In this document: positions 38,816 to 49,416 of the stretch, in pieces
Position numbering within the stretch: the stretch's first letter is position 1
Layout of the letters: each line of letters opens with the position of its first letter
Assembly (NCBI GenBank): GCA_965153455.1
Contig: OZ234496.1
Location: 20,576,304 to 20,640,303 of the forward strand
DNA: 64,000 bases
Source of the DNA: Sphagnum compactum
Taxonomy: Eukaryota > Bryophyta > Sphagnopsida > Sphagnales
Direction: 5' to 3'
Notes under the pieces: model-generated
The model's input: only the letters and a program-made list of their open reading frames with translations
The model's database searches: none
What the model was told of the DNA's origin: nothing
Made by a program: the position numbers and the translations under genes

Positions 38816-39609
38816 AGTCCCCAATAAATCTAGGATCCAATCCATCTATTGCTGCGCCTTGTACCCGTCCAAGTCATGGCTCTTGGAACTATTCTTCTGC
38901 CCAGATCTCACCTCTGAAAGACACCTCTGGAATCACATTCATATAGCTAGCAAAAGTGCATAGTTGACCACAAGGTCAAATTTGCAAAACAGATATGAAG
39001 CAGCACAATGCTGTCAAAGGACACCAACAAACTTGCCATTCTCTGACTCTTTTCTAAAGTGCTCAAATAGTTACTCTTCATGAGCAACTGGTCCTGTGTC
39101 AAAATGCAATTACAATAATGAATTGTTGTTCTTTTCATGGAACTCAACACTGAAATAATCCCTAGTGTACCAGAGCTCTAATCATTAGTGCCTTGCTCAT
39201 CATTTCTCGTCTCTGTACCTTAAAGTTGAGATGCTTAAACCTTGGCATCTTTTTTCCTCAGAACTCATAAAAAACTTGATATATTCATGCCCCCCCTATG
39301 CTTCCACATGAACCAAAAGAATGGGTTAAACAAAAACTTGTTAGGGGCCATAAATGCATTTCTCTCTCCTCTCTTCTAAGGAAGCAGGAAATATTTTCAA
39401 GACGAAACAAATGAGTAGAGTCTATGAAGTCATGTCCCAAAACTCAGTGTCTTTACAGCAGTGTGGTGGCCACTGCAGGTGAAACTTATACAACCCTAAT
39501 CCAAAGCTGCACATCTTTCACATTTTTTCAATTGGATTCGTATGCTTTGCTCTAGGAACAAAAGAAACATCAAATGCATTTTTTCCGCAAAAAAGAGAAG
39601 CCCTTTCCA
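38816..39609. other. Intergenic, probable 3' flank of the MTB-like gene
   Basis: Moderate GC and no convincing ORF. Probably contains the 3' untranslated region of the minus-strand MTB-like gene ending at 39610. Confidence 0.4.
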
Positions 39610-42600
39610 TTAACCCCAGTCGATCTGAGGATGATTTTCAGGCTCTGTAATTGTGAGCACTTCAACCTCAGTGGATGTCTCCTGGACCTCACCCCCAAAG
39701 CTGGCTTCCTCGTCCAACCCAAATTCTTCAATTCCTGGACCAGCCCCTAAGTGCTTTGGTATGGCTACAGGCAGGATCTGTCGAAGTTTGGGGATTTGAC
39801 CATGGCCACCTCCTCGCCCACCCACTAAGGGCGGCTGGCCTATCACATTAGGGCCTGCTCCTAAAGGGTTTGGAGAGCCATGACCAGCTCCAGGTACTAG
39901 AGGTGTTGGGTGCCCATTCTGACCACCAGTCACTGGACCTGTGGAGGTCTTCTTGTTATTGGAATTTCCAGCAGACGGTTGTGAAAGAGAGTTCCCTGCA
40001 TTGCCTTGACCTGATGGTTGTGGTTGCTGAGGTCTTGGCGGTGGTGATTTGGGCCGAAGTGCTTCAATTTCTGGAGTTGTACCAACAAGGTGAGGAGCAT
40101 CAATTGGTGGATTTCCCCGGCCCCCTTGCCACACCTTGCCTTCTGCATCTGTAAAGTACTTGCCATAAATCTGTGTAATAAAATCCATTAACAAACCACA
40201 GATTGCTTTAGTATGGAACATGCAATGTCAACCCCATGCTGGCACATTTCATTTTATTCCATCCACCTCTCAATTAAGGTTAGACAGTGTCAACTGGGAC
40301 ACACATAGCATGCTCCAAGGCAGAGTCATAGGATGCACCTGAGGATTAAAATTAGATGATGTGAGACCTTTGCCAACTGTGACCCACCCAGCACGGATGT
40401 TATGGTCTTCCCCAAAAAGCTCAATACGTCTCTGTCCTTGGGCAAAATGTTCTATGATGTGGTACAACTCTTCAGGCTTTGTTGTTGATCCTGTAGATAG
40501 AAATGTGAAGTAAATGACAAGGAAGTTCCAGAAAGGCTAAAATAGAATCAAGAATTATTCATCAAAGCACAGATCCACTTTACCATATTCAGGCTCTTCA
40601 GAGATAATGATATCAGTATCAACATTGGCATGGATGATGTGACCATCACTGCTGCGCCTTACAGTGCCTTTGATACCCATAAGACAATGTTCCTGAGAAA
40701 ACCCCAAAATCCATGTAAGCCTAACTCCCTCTTATAGTAAGGACTCTTCTAGTGGGTACCCTTAAACTTGTGCCTCAAAAAAAAATGCTCTTAAACTGCT
40801 AGTTATAGCCAATGCCCACATATTGGGCCATCCCGCTCTTCCCTGAGATCAAGGGCCTGTACTGATACTGAAGCCAAATAGTTTAAGATGAACATGTACT
40901 TTCTTACTTTGGAATGCTGGAATAGTGTGTTGGAATCATGGCGGAGTGCAGGGGTTGGATTCTCACGGTTGGTTTTCACCCAACAAATGTCCTCACATCT
41001 CCGGAATCCCCACTGTTGACCACCAAGTCAAACTCAAGAAAACTGGAAAGGCTGTTCCAAGAAATCTAGCTCACATCTTACTTGGGAGAGAAAGCACGTG
41101 CATCTTAGAAAGACAAATAGAATAGATCAGAAGTTGCCCAAATTGAGAAAAGGTGAAAAGCATACCTTTTTAAGACAAAGACGTCCTTGTTCAAGTCCTT
41201 CAGCATCTCCCACCCAGAGGAAAATGAAGGCCGGAGTATCTGCAATTGCCTATATACCACAGGCAGTGTCGAGACATAAGTGTCAGTGTCAATTTTCTCT
41301 GTTTCATTATTATTGCACTGATCTTTGCCTTCAAGTCATTTTAAGACTATGGTATCAAGCACAATGAAACTTGCAACAGAACATCCTAACAATCACCATG
41401 GTTCAGAGACAAAACTTCACCTCAATGCGGAGGTTCTGGATGTCCTCAGGAGACCACCATTCCATAGAGTCTCCAATGCCAGGGGCACGACGCACATACT
41501 CTTCCCATGGAGGGTCAACTAGAATCACATCAAACTTTGTCCCAAAGGTTTCAGGTCGAAGCTCTGTTGTTCTCAAGTCACATTGCATATACATAGGGGG
41601 TGTTGCACGGTCAGCAATTAATCGATCTTTCCTGGTTATCAACTCCTTGAGCTTTGGGTACTCTTCAAATCGATCTGCAAGCTCAACATCCCGGATGAAG
41701 TTCTGAGGCCGCAGGCCCGTATCAACAAAGTGCTGAGAGTAATCATTCTGCTCACCTCTTGAAGGGCCTCTACCAGGTGGCCCACTGCCTCTTCCCATCA
41801 TCCCCCTTCCCCCTCCAGGAGGACCTCTTTCTCCCATCATCCCCCTGCCAACCCCAGCAATGCCAACACCGCCTCCAAAGGGTGGGACTCCACTGCCACC
41901 AAACATTCCACCAGGCATTCCCCCAAGACCTCTTCCTGGAGCAGGTGGATTGAAGAACATATTCGGGCCTGGTCCAGGTCCCATGCCTGGTCCAAACCTT
42001 GGACCCAACCCACCTGGACCACCAGGTCCCAGACCTGGACCTGGGCCTGGTGGGCATCCCATCATACCCATGTCTCCACCATGTCCTCCACCCCATCCCA
42101 TTGGACCCCCAAAGTGAGGCATTGGAAATCCACCTGGACCCATCCCAGGACCCAAACCTGGACCAGGAACCATGCCTGCCATTGGCACTGGTGGCCCCAA
42201 TGGACCAAAATGGGGCCCAATACTGGGGCCTGGACCCATGATGGGTGGGACAACCCCACCTCTTTGACCCTCCCTGCCAGAGCCTCGGCCTCCCTTCACC
42301 CCACCTCTCCCACCTCGTCCTCCCTTCACACCCTGCTGTTGCATCCCTCTGAGCATTGGACCACCACCACCACCCTGGTTGTTCCCAAACAGAGGCCTAC
42401 CTTCGTACCCCATTATGCCACCCCGACCCCTGGTGTTGGGTGAGCTTTTTGGAGCTCGGCCTCGTCCAGCATGAAGAGTGTAACCCATTCCTCCATCACT
42501 GCCACCACCTCCTCCTCTACCAGGGCCAAAACCTGAGTCATGACCTAATGGACCTTCTTCCTCCATATACCGTTCGACCCCTCCTAAGAAATGCTTGTCC

Positions 42601-44975
42601 CTCATTCGCATTCTGTCATCAAGTATTGGGCCATCCCAATCCACCTCCCCAACGCCTCCATGATATTCTCCTGGAAAATATCCAGCGTCTCCACCTGGAG
42701 GCAGAAATGGGCCTCCATGAGTGCTGGACCCTCGTGCAGATTCCATAAACTTTGGCATCATAGTGTTGTTGCGTCCACTGCTTTCACTTAATGCTCCAAA
42801 ACCCCTTGTGCCATCAACTCTGTCACTCTCCATTCTACTGCGCTCACTACCTTCTCTCTCAATCCGCTCCCTCTCAGATTTGTCTCTCTCAACTCTCTCA
42901 TGTCTTTTCTCAGTCTCCCAACTGTTGTGCTCCAACCGATAGTCACCTTCTCTCCCCTTGTCAACCTCTGTCTGCTTGTGTCTGCTCTCTCGCTGCCGTT
43001 CTCGGCCTAGCTCTACTGACTCCCCCCAGTCCTTTGCTCTCTCTCGGTCCCAAACTTGATCTGAAGGCCTCTCTCGGCCTCCTCTGTGTCTGTCTCGTTC
43101 CTTCTCTCGGCTGTCTCGTTCCCTTTTTAGACCACCTCTTCGGTTACTGTCTCTATCCCTTTCATAGTCATCTCTCTCATCTGACCATTCTCTCTTATAA
43201 TCTTCCTGGTATGAGCGACCTCCCACTCTTTTTTCATCTGGGCTTTGTGAAGGTCTTGAGGCTTTTCCACTTCTGTTTCTAGTTCTTGATCTCCCTCTGT
43301 CTTCAGATACATCATAACCACTCTCCAGTCTCTCTTTACCCTTTTCTTTCTCCTCTCCTCTGTCTTCTTCCCGACTTAAGCCTAACCTGGGAGCTCCCTC
43401 TTCTTGCAACCTTGCCCTACTTCCTGATCTACCCACTTTCTCTTCATCTCCCTTATCTCTTGCCAAAGACAATCCTTGAATCTTGTCATCTTCCCGATCT
43501 CTTGTGCTTGGCTTTGCTGCTCTCTCTTGCTCCCCTCTATCCCTCCCACTAGACCTCCCCTGTACATCCTCTAAATCCTCCCCCCAGCCCGATTCTGGCC
43601 TCTCTCTTGCTCTATACTTGTCTCTGTTGTGTTCATCTCTCTCTCCTCTGCCTCTGTCATTTGACTTTGCAATGACCTCTATTTCACTATGCCTGTCCCA
43701 CCTGGATTCCGGCTTCAAATTTGCTTGATACTTGTCCCTCTTATGATCACCTCTCTGCGCTCTTGCTCTCTCTTCAAGCCTACCAATGGCCTCTGTTTCA
43801 GCATGTCTTCCATTGTGCCTGTCATCATGCCTTTCAAGATGCCTGTCATCATGCCTTTCACGATGCCTGTCATCATGCCTTTCAAGATGCCTGTCATCAT
43901 GCCTTTCAAAATGCCTTTCATCATGCCTTTCACTGTGCCTCTCCCCGTGTCCCTCAGTGTGTCTTTCATCCCATTTCTCTTTTTCCCGAGCTTTGCGTGG
44001 GTGATCACTTCTTGAACTCTCATCACCTCTTTCTCTCTCACCCCTGTCTCTCTCCCCTCTAGACCTCTCTTCACCTTTATCTCTCCCACCTCTGTCTCTC
44101 TCACCCCTGTCTCTCTCCCCTCGCTCTCGTTCAGCCTTTCCTGAGAACTTGCCAACAAAGTCAGACTCCTCACGCTCAAGCCTATCCCTCCCTCGACGAT
44201 GTCGTTGCACCCGTGGAATTTCATCCCCTCTTTCCCCACTTCCTCCTCTGTATTTGCCACCATCTTCCACCACTTCCTCCCAATCCGACCTCTCTCTACT
44301 TGGATGGCGATCAACTCTGCCACTTTCCTCGCCCCTTTCTCTCTCCAATCTATCTTTAGCTTGTGGTACTTTTCCATAGTCTTCAGATCCCCTGCTCTCT
44401 TCATCCCTGTCTCTCTCACCTCTATCTCTAGCTCTTGCTCCTTTGCCATAGTCCTCTGAACCCCTGCTTTCTTCACCCACTTCTCTTTCTGCTCTATCCC
44501 TAGCTCTTGCTCCTTTTCCATGGTGGTCCTCTGAGCCCCTGCTTTCCTCACCTCTTTCTTGCTCTCGATCCCTAGCTCTTGCTGCTTTGCCATGGTCCTC
44601 TGAGCCCCTGCTTTCCTCACCTCTTTCTTGCTCTCGATCTCTAGCTCTTGCACCTTTTCCATATTCCTCCAATCCCAAGCCCTTGATCGATTTGGCCATT
44701 CTCTCAATGTTTTTGGCCTTCTCTTCATTGCCATCATAAACAATGTCCACCACTCCTCTTGCCTTGCTATCATCTTCAACAGCAATGCCACTGTGCACCC
44801 TTGAGTGTGTCAAATCCAGATGCGGAATGTTACTGAATTTCTCACCTCTATTATCACTCTTCCCTGCATTTTCATTCTCATAATCCTGAGCTAGATAGCT
44901 AGATCCCCTCACAACAACATCTTCTTCCTCAAATGTTGTAGCAGCTTCTACCTTTATGAAGGCCTTTTCTGTCTT
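39610..44975 (-). CDS. MTB: N6-adenosine methyltransferase subunit MTB (METTL14-like), 5'-partial
   Basis: Visible coding exons, in gene order: gap-44975 to 41421, 41249-41166, 41012-40908, 40692-40584, 40490-40339 and 40170-39610 (1521 codons plus TAA). All introns are GT-AG, short (93-215 bases) and phase-compatible. The C-terminal third follows plant [96 protein letters not shown] and [13 protein letters not shown]14/MTB pairs with METTL3/MTA in the nuclear m6A writer complex, mainly aiding RNA binding. The long first visible exon encodes an Arg/Glu/Asp/Lys-rich region with five units of a roughly 23-residue repeat ([20 protein letters not shown]; about 44365-44665), an RHDDRHLE octapeptide array (43801-43960), and a Gly/Pro/Met-rich stretch (about 41765-42460). 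It is larger than the roughly 960-aa Arabidopsis protein even without its start, which lies in the N gap. The tail is Gly/Pro-rich. Confidence 0.95.
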
Positions 44976-45175
44976 NNNNNNNNNNNNNNNNNNNNNNNNN
45001 NNNNNNNNNNNNNNNNNNNNNNNNNNNNNNNNNNNNNNNNNNNNNNNNNNNNNNNNNNNNNNNNNNNNNNNNNNNNNNNNNNNNNNNNNNNNNNNNNNNN
45101 NNNNNNNNNNNNNNNNNNNNNNNNNNNNNNNNNNNNNNNNNNNNNNNNNNNNNNNNNNNNNNNNNNNNNNNNNNN
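44976..45175. other. Assembly gap, 200 N
   Basis: A run of exactly 200 N. The round length suggests an arbitrary placeholder. The 5' ends of two oppositely oriented genes (MTB-like to the left, CBP60-like to the right) are both missing here, so the true gap is probably much longer than 200 bases. Confidence 0.95.
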
Positions 45176-45176
45176 C

Positions 45177-45788
45177 TGCATTGCTTCCAAAAATGCGACA
45201 GAAATTCAGGATGCAGGTTTTTGTGCAATTGTTCCCCCCAAAATTTTGAGAGATCACTATACATATCTACAGCCACTGTGGCAACCTGATGAAGTGAGTG
45301 GGGAGTAATGGCAGCTAGTCACTGCCATTCATGATGAGGGTGATGGTCTGATACTTTGTAAGTGGCACTTGTAAGGTGATGACTGCACATGCTCTTGTCA
45401 TGTCTGGCTTTGTTCATTGGAACTGACACAATCATTACCTTCAATTATTTCTGTGGAGTTTTCTCTGCAATCTTGTAGGTGTATTGATACTCAGTCACAG
45501 CTTGAACTGTTGCTAAATTTGGTGAAAAAGTACTGACCAGGTTGTAGAATGCTATCATACACTTATATTAATAGAGTAGGGTTGGCTAACAAGATTGTGA
45601 TTATTTCTGTGTGCATCACCAGGTTTATGTGGACAAGCTAGTTAAAGTAGCATACGAAAATTGGGAGAGTGTGATGGAGTATGAAGGAGAGGCACTTGCA
45701 GATGTACAAGCCTACCCAGCTAGAGGAATGGACACATACACAGAAGATCCAATCAATGGGCTGAATGGGCGGACTGTCTATCTACAAG
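45177..45788 (+). CDS. CBP60-type calmodulin-binding protein, partial
   Basis: Two plus-strand exons can be joined. The first, from the gap edge to 45293, is open in the frame giving FCAIVPPKILRDHYTYLQPL and ends at a perfect donor (GAA/GTGAGT). The second, 45623-45788, starts after CACCAG and reads VYVDKLVKVAYENWESVMEY followed by EGEALADVQ. The second exon closely matches plant CBP60 proteins (Arabidopsis CBP60a has [20 protein letters not shown] at this point), and the phase-0 junction fits. CBP60 proteins are plant transcription regulators, several acting in immunity and salicylate signalling. The DNA-binding and calmodulin-contact N-terminal part is absent, presumably in the gap. Downstream no exon joins in the expected phase without a stop, so the 3' structure is unresolved and the locus might be a pseudogene. 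Family assignment is fairly sure; integrity is not. Confidence 0.65.
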
Positions 45789-47470
45789 GTGCAGATCAAA
45801 AGACATACATCTATATTGTCACATAGCTTTCTTGATGAACGATGTGTCTGTTGACAAGTTTGAGTGTGTCTCTTCATCTCTAGGATGACAGCTTCCTTTT
45901 TGGAACTGGACATGGTCTAACAAACATGGCTGACAGCCACTTGGTTCAGCAGTGCATTCCCAATGTCTTGGAAGCCGTAGGTTCTCACATTCAAGATGGT
46001 GGTTTCACCCAGTAACCTTCATTTTGACTATTCATGCTGTACAACTAGGTGGTATGAACCCACAATCACTTGTATGGTGGCCATGAGGCCTACCACTAGG
46101 CTGTAATTGATGTTATTGTAGCAGATGACATAAGTTCATTGAGTAAGAGTTGTAATTGGGAATATCGTACTGGAGTATGGTCTAGCTAATGGGAGAGCCA
46201 AATTTATTCTCAGCGATATTTCTTTCTCTGGCCCTAGGTACTAATAAATGTAGCATTCATTACTTGGCAGGGTCATGAAAAGTGGAGGATTGAAGGAGGA
46301 GCAAGTCAGATTCAGATTATAGGGCACCAGCAAAACCATGTCCAGTTGTCAGCACACTGTTATGCTGACACCCTTTTTGCAGGTTCTTTATCCATGAGAT
46401 ATCTTGTACATGTTTGTTGTCATGCATGCCTTGGGTTTCTTGTGGATAGGCGTTCCTTCAAGATCCTGTATAATGCTTATGTGTGTGAAAGACCCTGATC
46501 TTACTATTGTAATGTGGGTTTTGGTTGCTTGCAGGAGCTGGGATGCCAGTTGTAATTCAGAAGGGGCGAATAGAATGGTATTTGAATGCAAGCTGGAATG
46601 CAAGTGCAGATGGAAGAGCTTGGAGGATGTAGAAGCAATACTACCTCCTACTTCCTTTACAAAGAGGTTGCACAAATGTGTGCACTGGGCTCAGGGATTA
46701 GGATGTAGAGTTTGGAACTAGGAATAGGTGAAGGATAACCATAGCTCTTGAAAATGCTGCATTTGCAGTGTTTGTACAGTTCTTTTTTGCAGGAAAGTAA
46801 AGGCCTGGTAACCATGGATTGAGTGATGGGGGGTATAAGGATGGTCATTTGTTGTCAACCAGCTGAATTGTCAGCATATGGTGTAACATTTTGGATTTGA
46901 TGAGCCATTATTTCCTGAAATGTCAGCACAGAGTATTCTCAACAAAGTGTACTATGTTGGAACCAGTAGATTTAGCTGGTTCCAAGAACTGAGCATCTGT
47001 ATATGGTCTTTTTGTACAGCAGATGCAACTTGGTTTGTTGCCTTGTGTAGCAGCAGTGCTGAAGCCAAGAGTTGAGGTTCTCAACATAAGTGCATATATC
47101 TATGGGCAATGATTTGCATATATATGTTGCAACTCTTAAGATCCATTTTTTCCAAATCTTGTCTGATTGATGCAATGGTGCACTGGAGACTCAAGGTTCA
47201 GGGTTCCATAATCCTTTGTTTCATCTCTTTGTTTGCATGTGATGTTTTGTAATAGTGATAACCAGGTCTGCAGTCTGGACCAGTGGTGGTCGGTGTCAGT
47301 TTCTACTAGTTCAGTTGTGGATCTCATTCTCTGGTTCCAGTTCTGGGTTTTTGTTGCAGGCTCAAAAGGGATCCAGAACTCAATGCGCAACCGGCCTCAT
47401 TTTGGAGCTGGAAACCCAACTGGATTAATGTGGCAGTCCTCCTTTCCATAGCAAAGGGTTCTACAAGGAA
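45789..47470 (+). other. Exon-like open segments downstream of the CBP60-like exons
   Basis: Several plus-strand segments are preceded by acceptor-like CAG/TAG: 45884-45970 (DDSFLFGTGHGLTNMADSHL), 46272-46381 (GHEKWRIEGGASQIQIIGHQ) and 46535-46639 (MPVVIQKGRIEWYLNASWN, ending in a stop). A last short one lies at 47361-47451 (IQNSMRNRPHFGAGN). They look like coding sequence by composition, but the phases do not join to 45788 except for the 46535 segment. Possible explanations are missing exons, alternative splicing or a decayed 3' end. No domain was recognised. Confidence 0.3.
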
Positions 47471-47870
47471 TGTATCCTTTGAGAGCATTACAGAAAAAAA
47501 TTGCAGAAAAAAATGCAGAAAAAAAAAACATTGTTAAGAAAAAATATGTATAGAAAAAAACGTCTTAATAATTTCCTACTTAGATTAGTTAAATTGGGTA
47601 GAATTTTTTTAAAAATGATATAATTGTTTTTTGTAATTTTGTACAGACCAATATAAGCTTTGATTATATAAGTCCAAGCCTACCTTGCCACATGTCAGGA
47701 GAGGGAACTTGCCATGTGTGGTAGCTAAAGGGAGGTTTCCTTAACTAGATCCCAAGTGGCAATTTTGGGCTTCCCGGGTGCATGACACCTGTTCCTTCCC
47801 TTGATTTTTCTCTCTCTGATTTGAACGTCTGAAGCTCCTCCACCATACCATCATCAAATTTGAGTAAAAT

Positions 47871-48225
47871 TTCAGTGTTGAACTATCAACATACTTTACA
47901 TCTCACCTTGTGATTTCAGTCTTGAACTATCAACATACTTTACATCTCACCTTGTGATTTCAGTCTTGAACTATCAACATACTTACATCTCACCTTGTGA
48001 TTTGAGTCTTTGAACTATCAACATACTTTACATCTCACCTTGTGATTTCAGTCTTTGAACTATCAACATACTTACATCTCACCTTGTGATTTCAGTCTTG
48101 AACTATCAACATACTTCACATCTCACCTTGTGATTTGAGTCTTGAACTATCAACATACTTACATCTCACCTTGTGATTTCAGTCTTGAACTATCAACATT
48201 TTTACATCTCACCTTGTGAGTGAGC
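47871..48225. repeat. Minisatellite, 44-bp unit, about eight copies
   Basis: The unit begins CTTGAACTATCAACATACTT, continues TACATCTCACCTTGTGATTT and ends CAGT. Copies start near 47877, 47921, 47965, 48009, 48053, 48097, 48140 and 48183. They differ by TTT/TT and CAGT/GAGT changes, so the array is young and probably length-variable. Confidence 0.95.
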
Positions 48226-48284
48226 TTGATGCCCTTCATCTGAAAATTGGTAAAATTTCAGATATTATTAAAATTTAGGCTTTT

Positions 48285-48450
48285 ACAAGAGAGACTTCGT
48301 CTCTTTCTTTTTGTGTTTATAAAAATTGTTTCCCAAATACTATTATTACAAGACTTCTTCTCTTTTTGTGTCATAAAAAATTGTTTCCCAAAATTACTAT
48401 TATTAGAAGACTTCGTCTCTTTTTGTGTTCTAAAAATTGTTTCCCTGTTT
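48285..48450. repeat. Tandem repeat, about 63-bp unit, three copies
   Basis: Each copy carries AGACTTCGTCTCTTTTTGTG (TTCTTC in the second), then AAAATTGTTTCCC, and the first two also ACTATTATTA. It follows the 44-bp minisatellite directly. A plus-strand ORF through it is a by-product of the repetition. Confidence 0.85.
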
Positions 48451-49416
48451 TGTGCCCAAATGGGGATTTTTTTTTTATTGTCAAATTATTTCAACACATT
48501 TCCTTTGCCAACACATCAAGAATGTATTATTTCTTTCATTGTCAAATTTATTTTTGGGGATTTTCTGTGCCTGAAATTTGTATTTCTTTGAGTGTTAAAA
48601 TAATTCTTTTTTCAACATTTTGTGACCAACATGGTGTATTTATATTTCAATATTTAGTTTATTTCAGTAATTTTTGTGGCCAATATAATCAGGTTTTTTT
48701 CTTTCAATTTTGTGATATTGAAAAATTGCCAAAAATTTAGAAAAATTAGCCGAATTTATGCCAAACGTGGGTGAATAAACTAAATAGTAACTCTCATCCC
48801 CAACATCATCGAAATGAAACCCTGCCAAACTTTATAATAAAAAAAACATCCATCCAAAAGGGTAAAAGGGAGGACCAGGATGGAAGGACCAAGGTCCAAA
48901 AAAAGAGACATCCAAATGCATTTCACACACATATTCATACACACTTGCTATAATTATAATTAGTTTAATTATAATTATAATTCTAGTTTAATTTGAATTC
49001 TTTTCTATTTAATTTAATTTAGTTTTTCATTTCCATTCTGATTTTAAATTTTTTTTTAAATTTCGGAAAATCTCCCCCTTTTTTAGGGTTTTGGGGGGGA
49101 GGGGGGTTTTAGGGTTTTGTAAGCTTCTGTTGAAGACTGCAACCTGTAAAGATTTTTGTTTGTTTGGTTTTTGTTTTGACTTTGATTTCGTGATCAAGCA
49201 GTTTTGATTGTGGGTTTTGTGGGTTCTGTGCTGCAAGAAGAAGCTTGTAGGGTTTAAGCTTGGATCCTTTTTTCATTCAGAAAGGAAGAAGAAGAAGAGT
49301 TTGGTGTTGGAGTTCTTGCGATTTCTGGATGTGGATCGCAAGCTTTTTTGTTTGTGCATAGATTCATGGATTCGGGATTTTATTGTTGTTGTTGAATCCT
49401 GTACAAATGTTTTGTG
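48451..49416 (+). promoter_or_regulatory. Upstream region and probable 5' leader of the TEX2-like gene
   Basis: Up to about 49.03 kb the DNA is AT-rich. From 49.08 kb it becomes T/G-rich and GC rises, as in the leader of the gene starting at 49417. A TTAGGGTTTTGGGGGG-like segment lies at 49083-49118. Transcription start was not determined. Confidence 0.4.

Noticed and set aside
41759-44459. Many plus-strand ORFs rich in Pro, Leu, Ser and His
   Set aside because: They are the antisense shadow of the long, compositionally biased MTB exon on the minus strand.
45176-45257. Minus-strand frame that would extend the MTB ORF across the N gap to an upstream start
   Set aside because: It is only joined through unknown bases. 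The same DNA reads better as a CBP60-type exon on the plus strand with a perfect donor at 45293.
47871-48225. CRISPR-like array of evenly spaced repeats
   Set aside because: The 44-bp units are directly contiguous with no unique spacers, and the context is a plant nuclear genome; it is a minisatellite.
48247-48740. Plus-strand ORFs rich in Phe, Leu and Cys
   Set aside because: They are generated by the 63-bp tandem repeat and T-rich DNA and show no domain.
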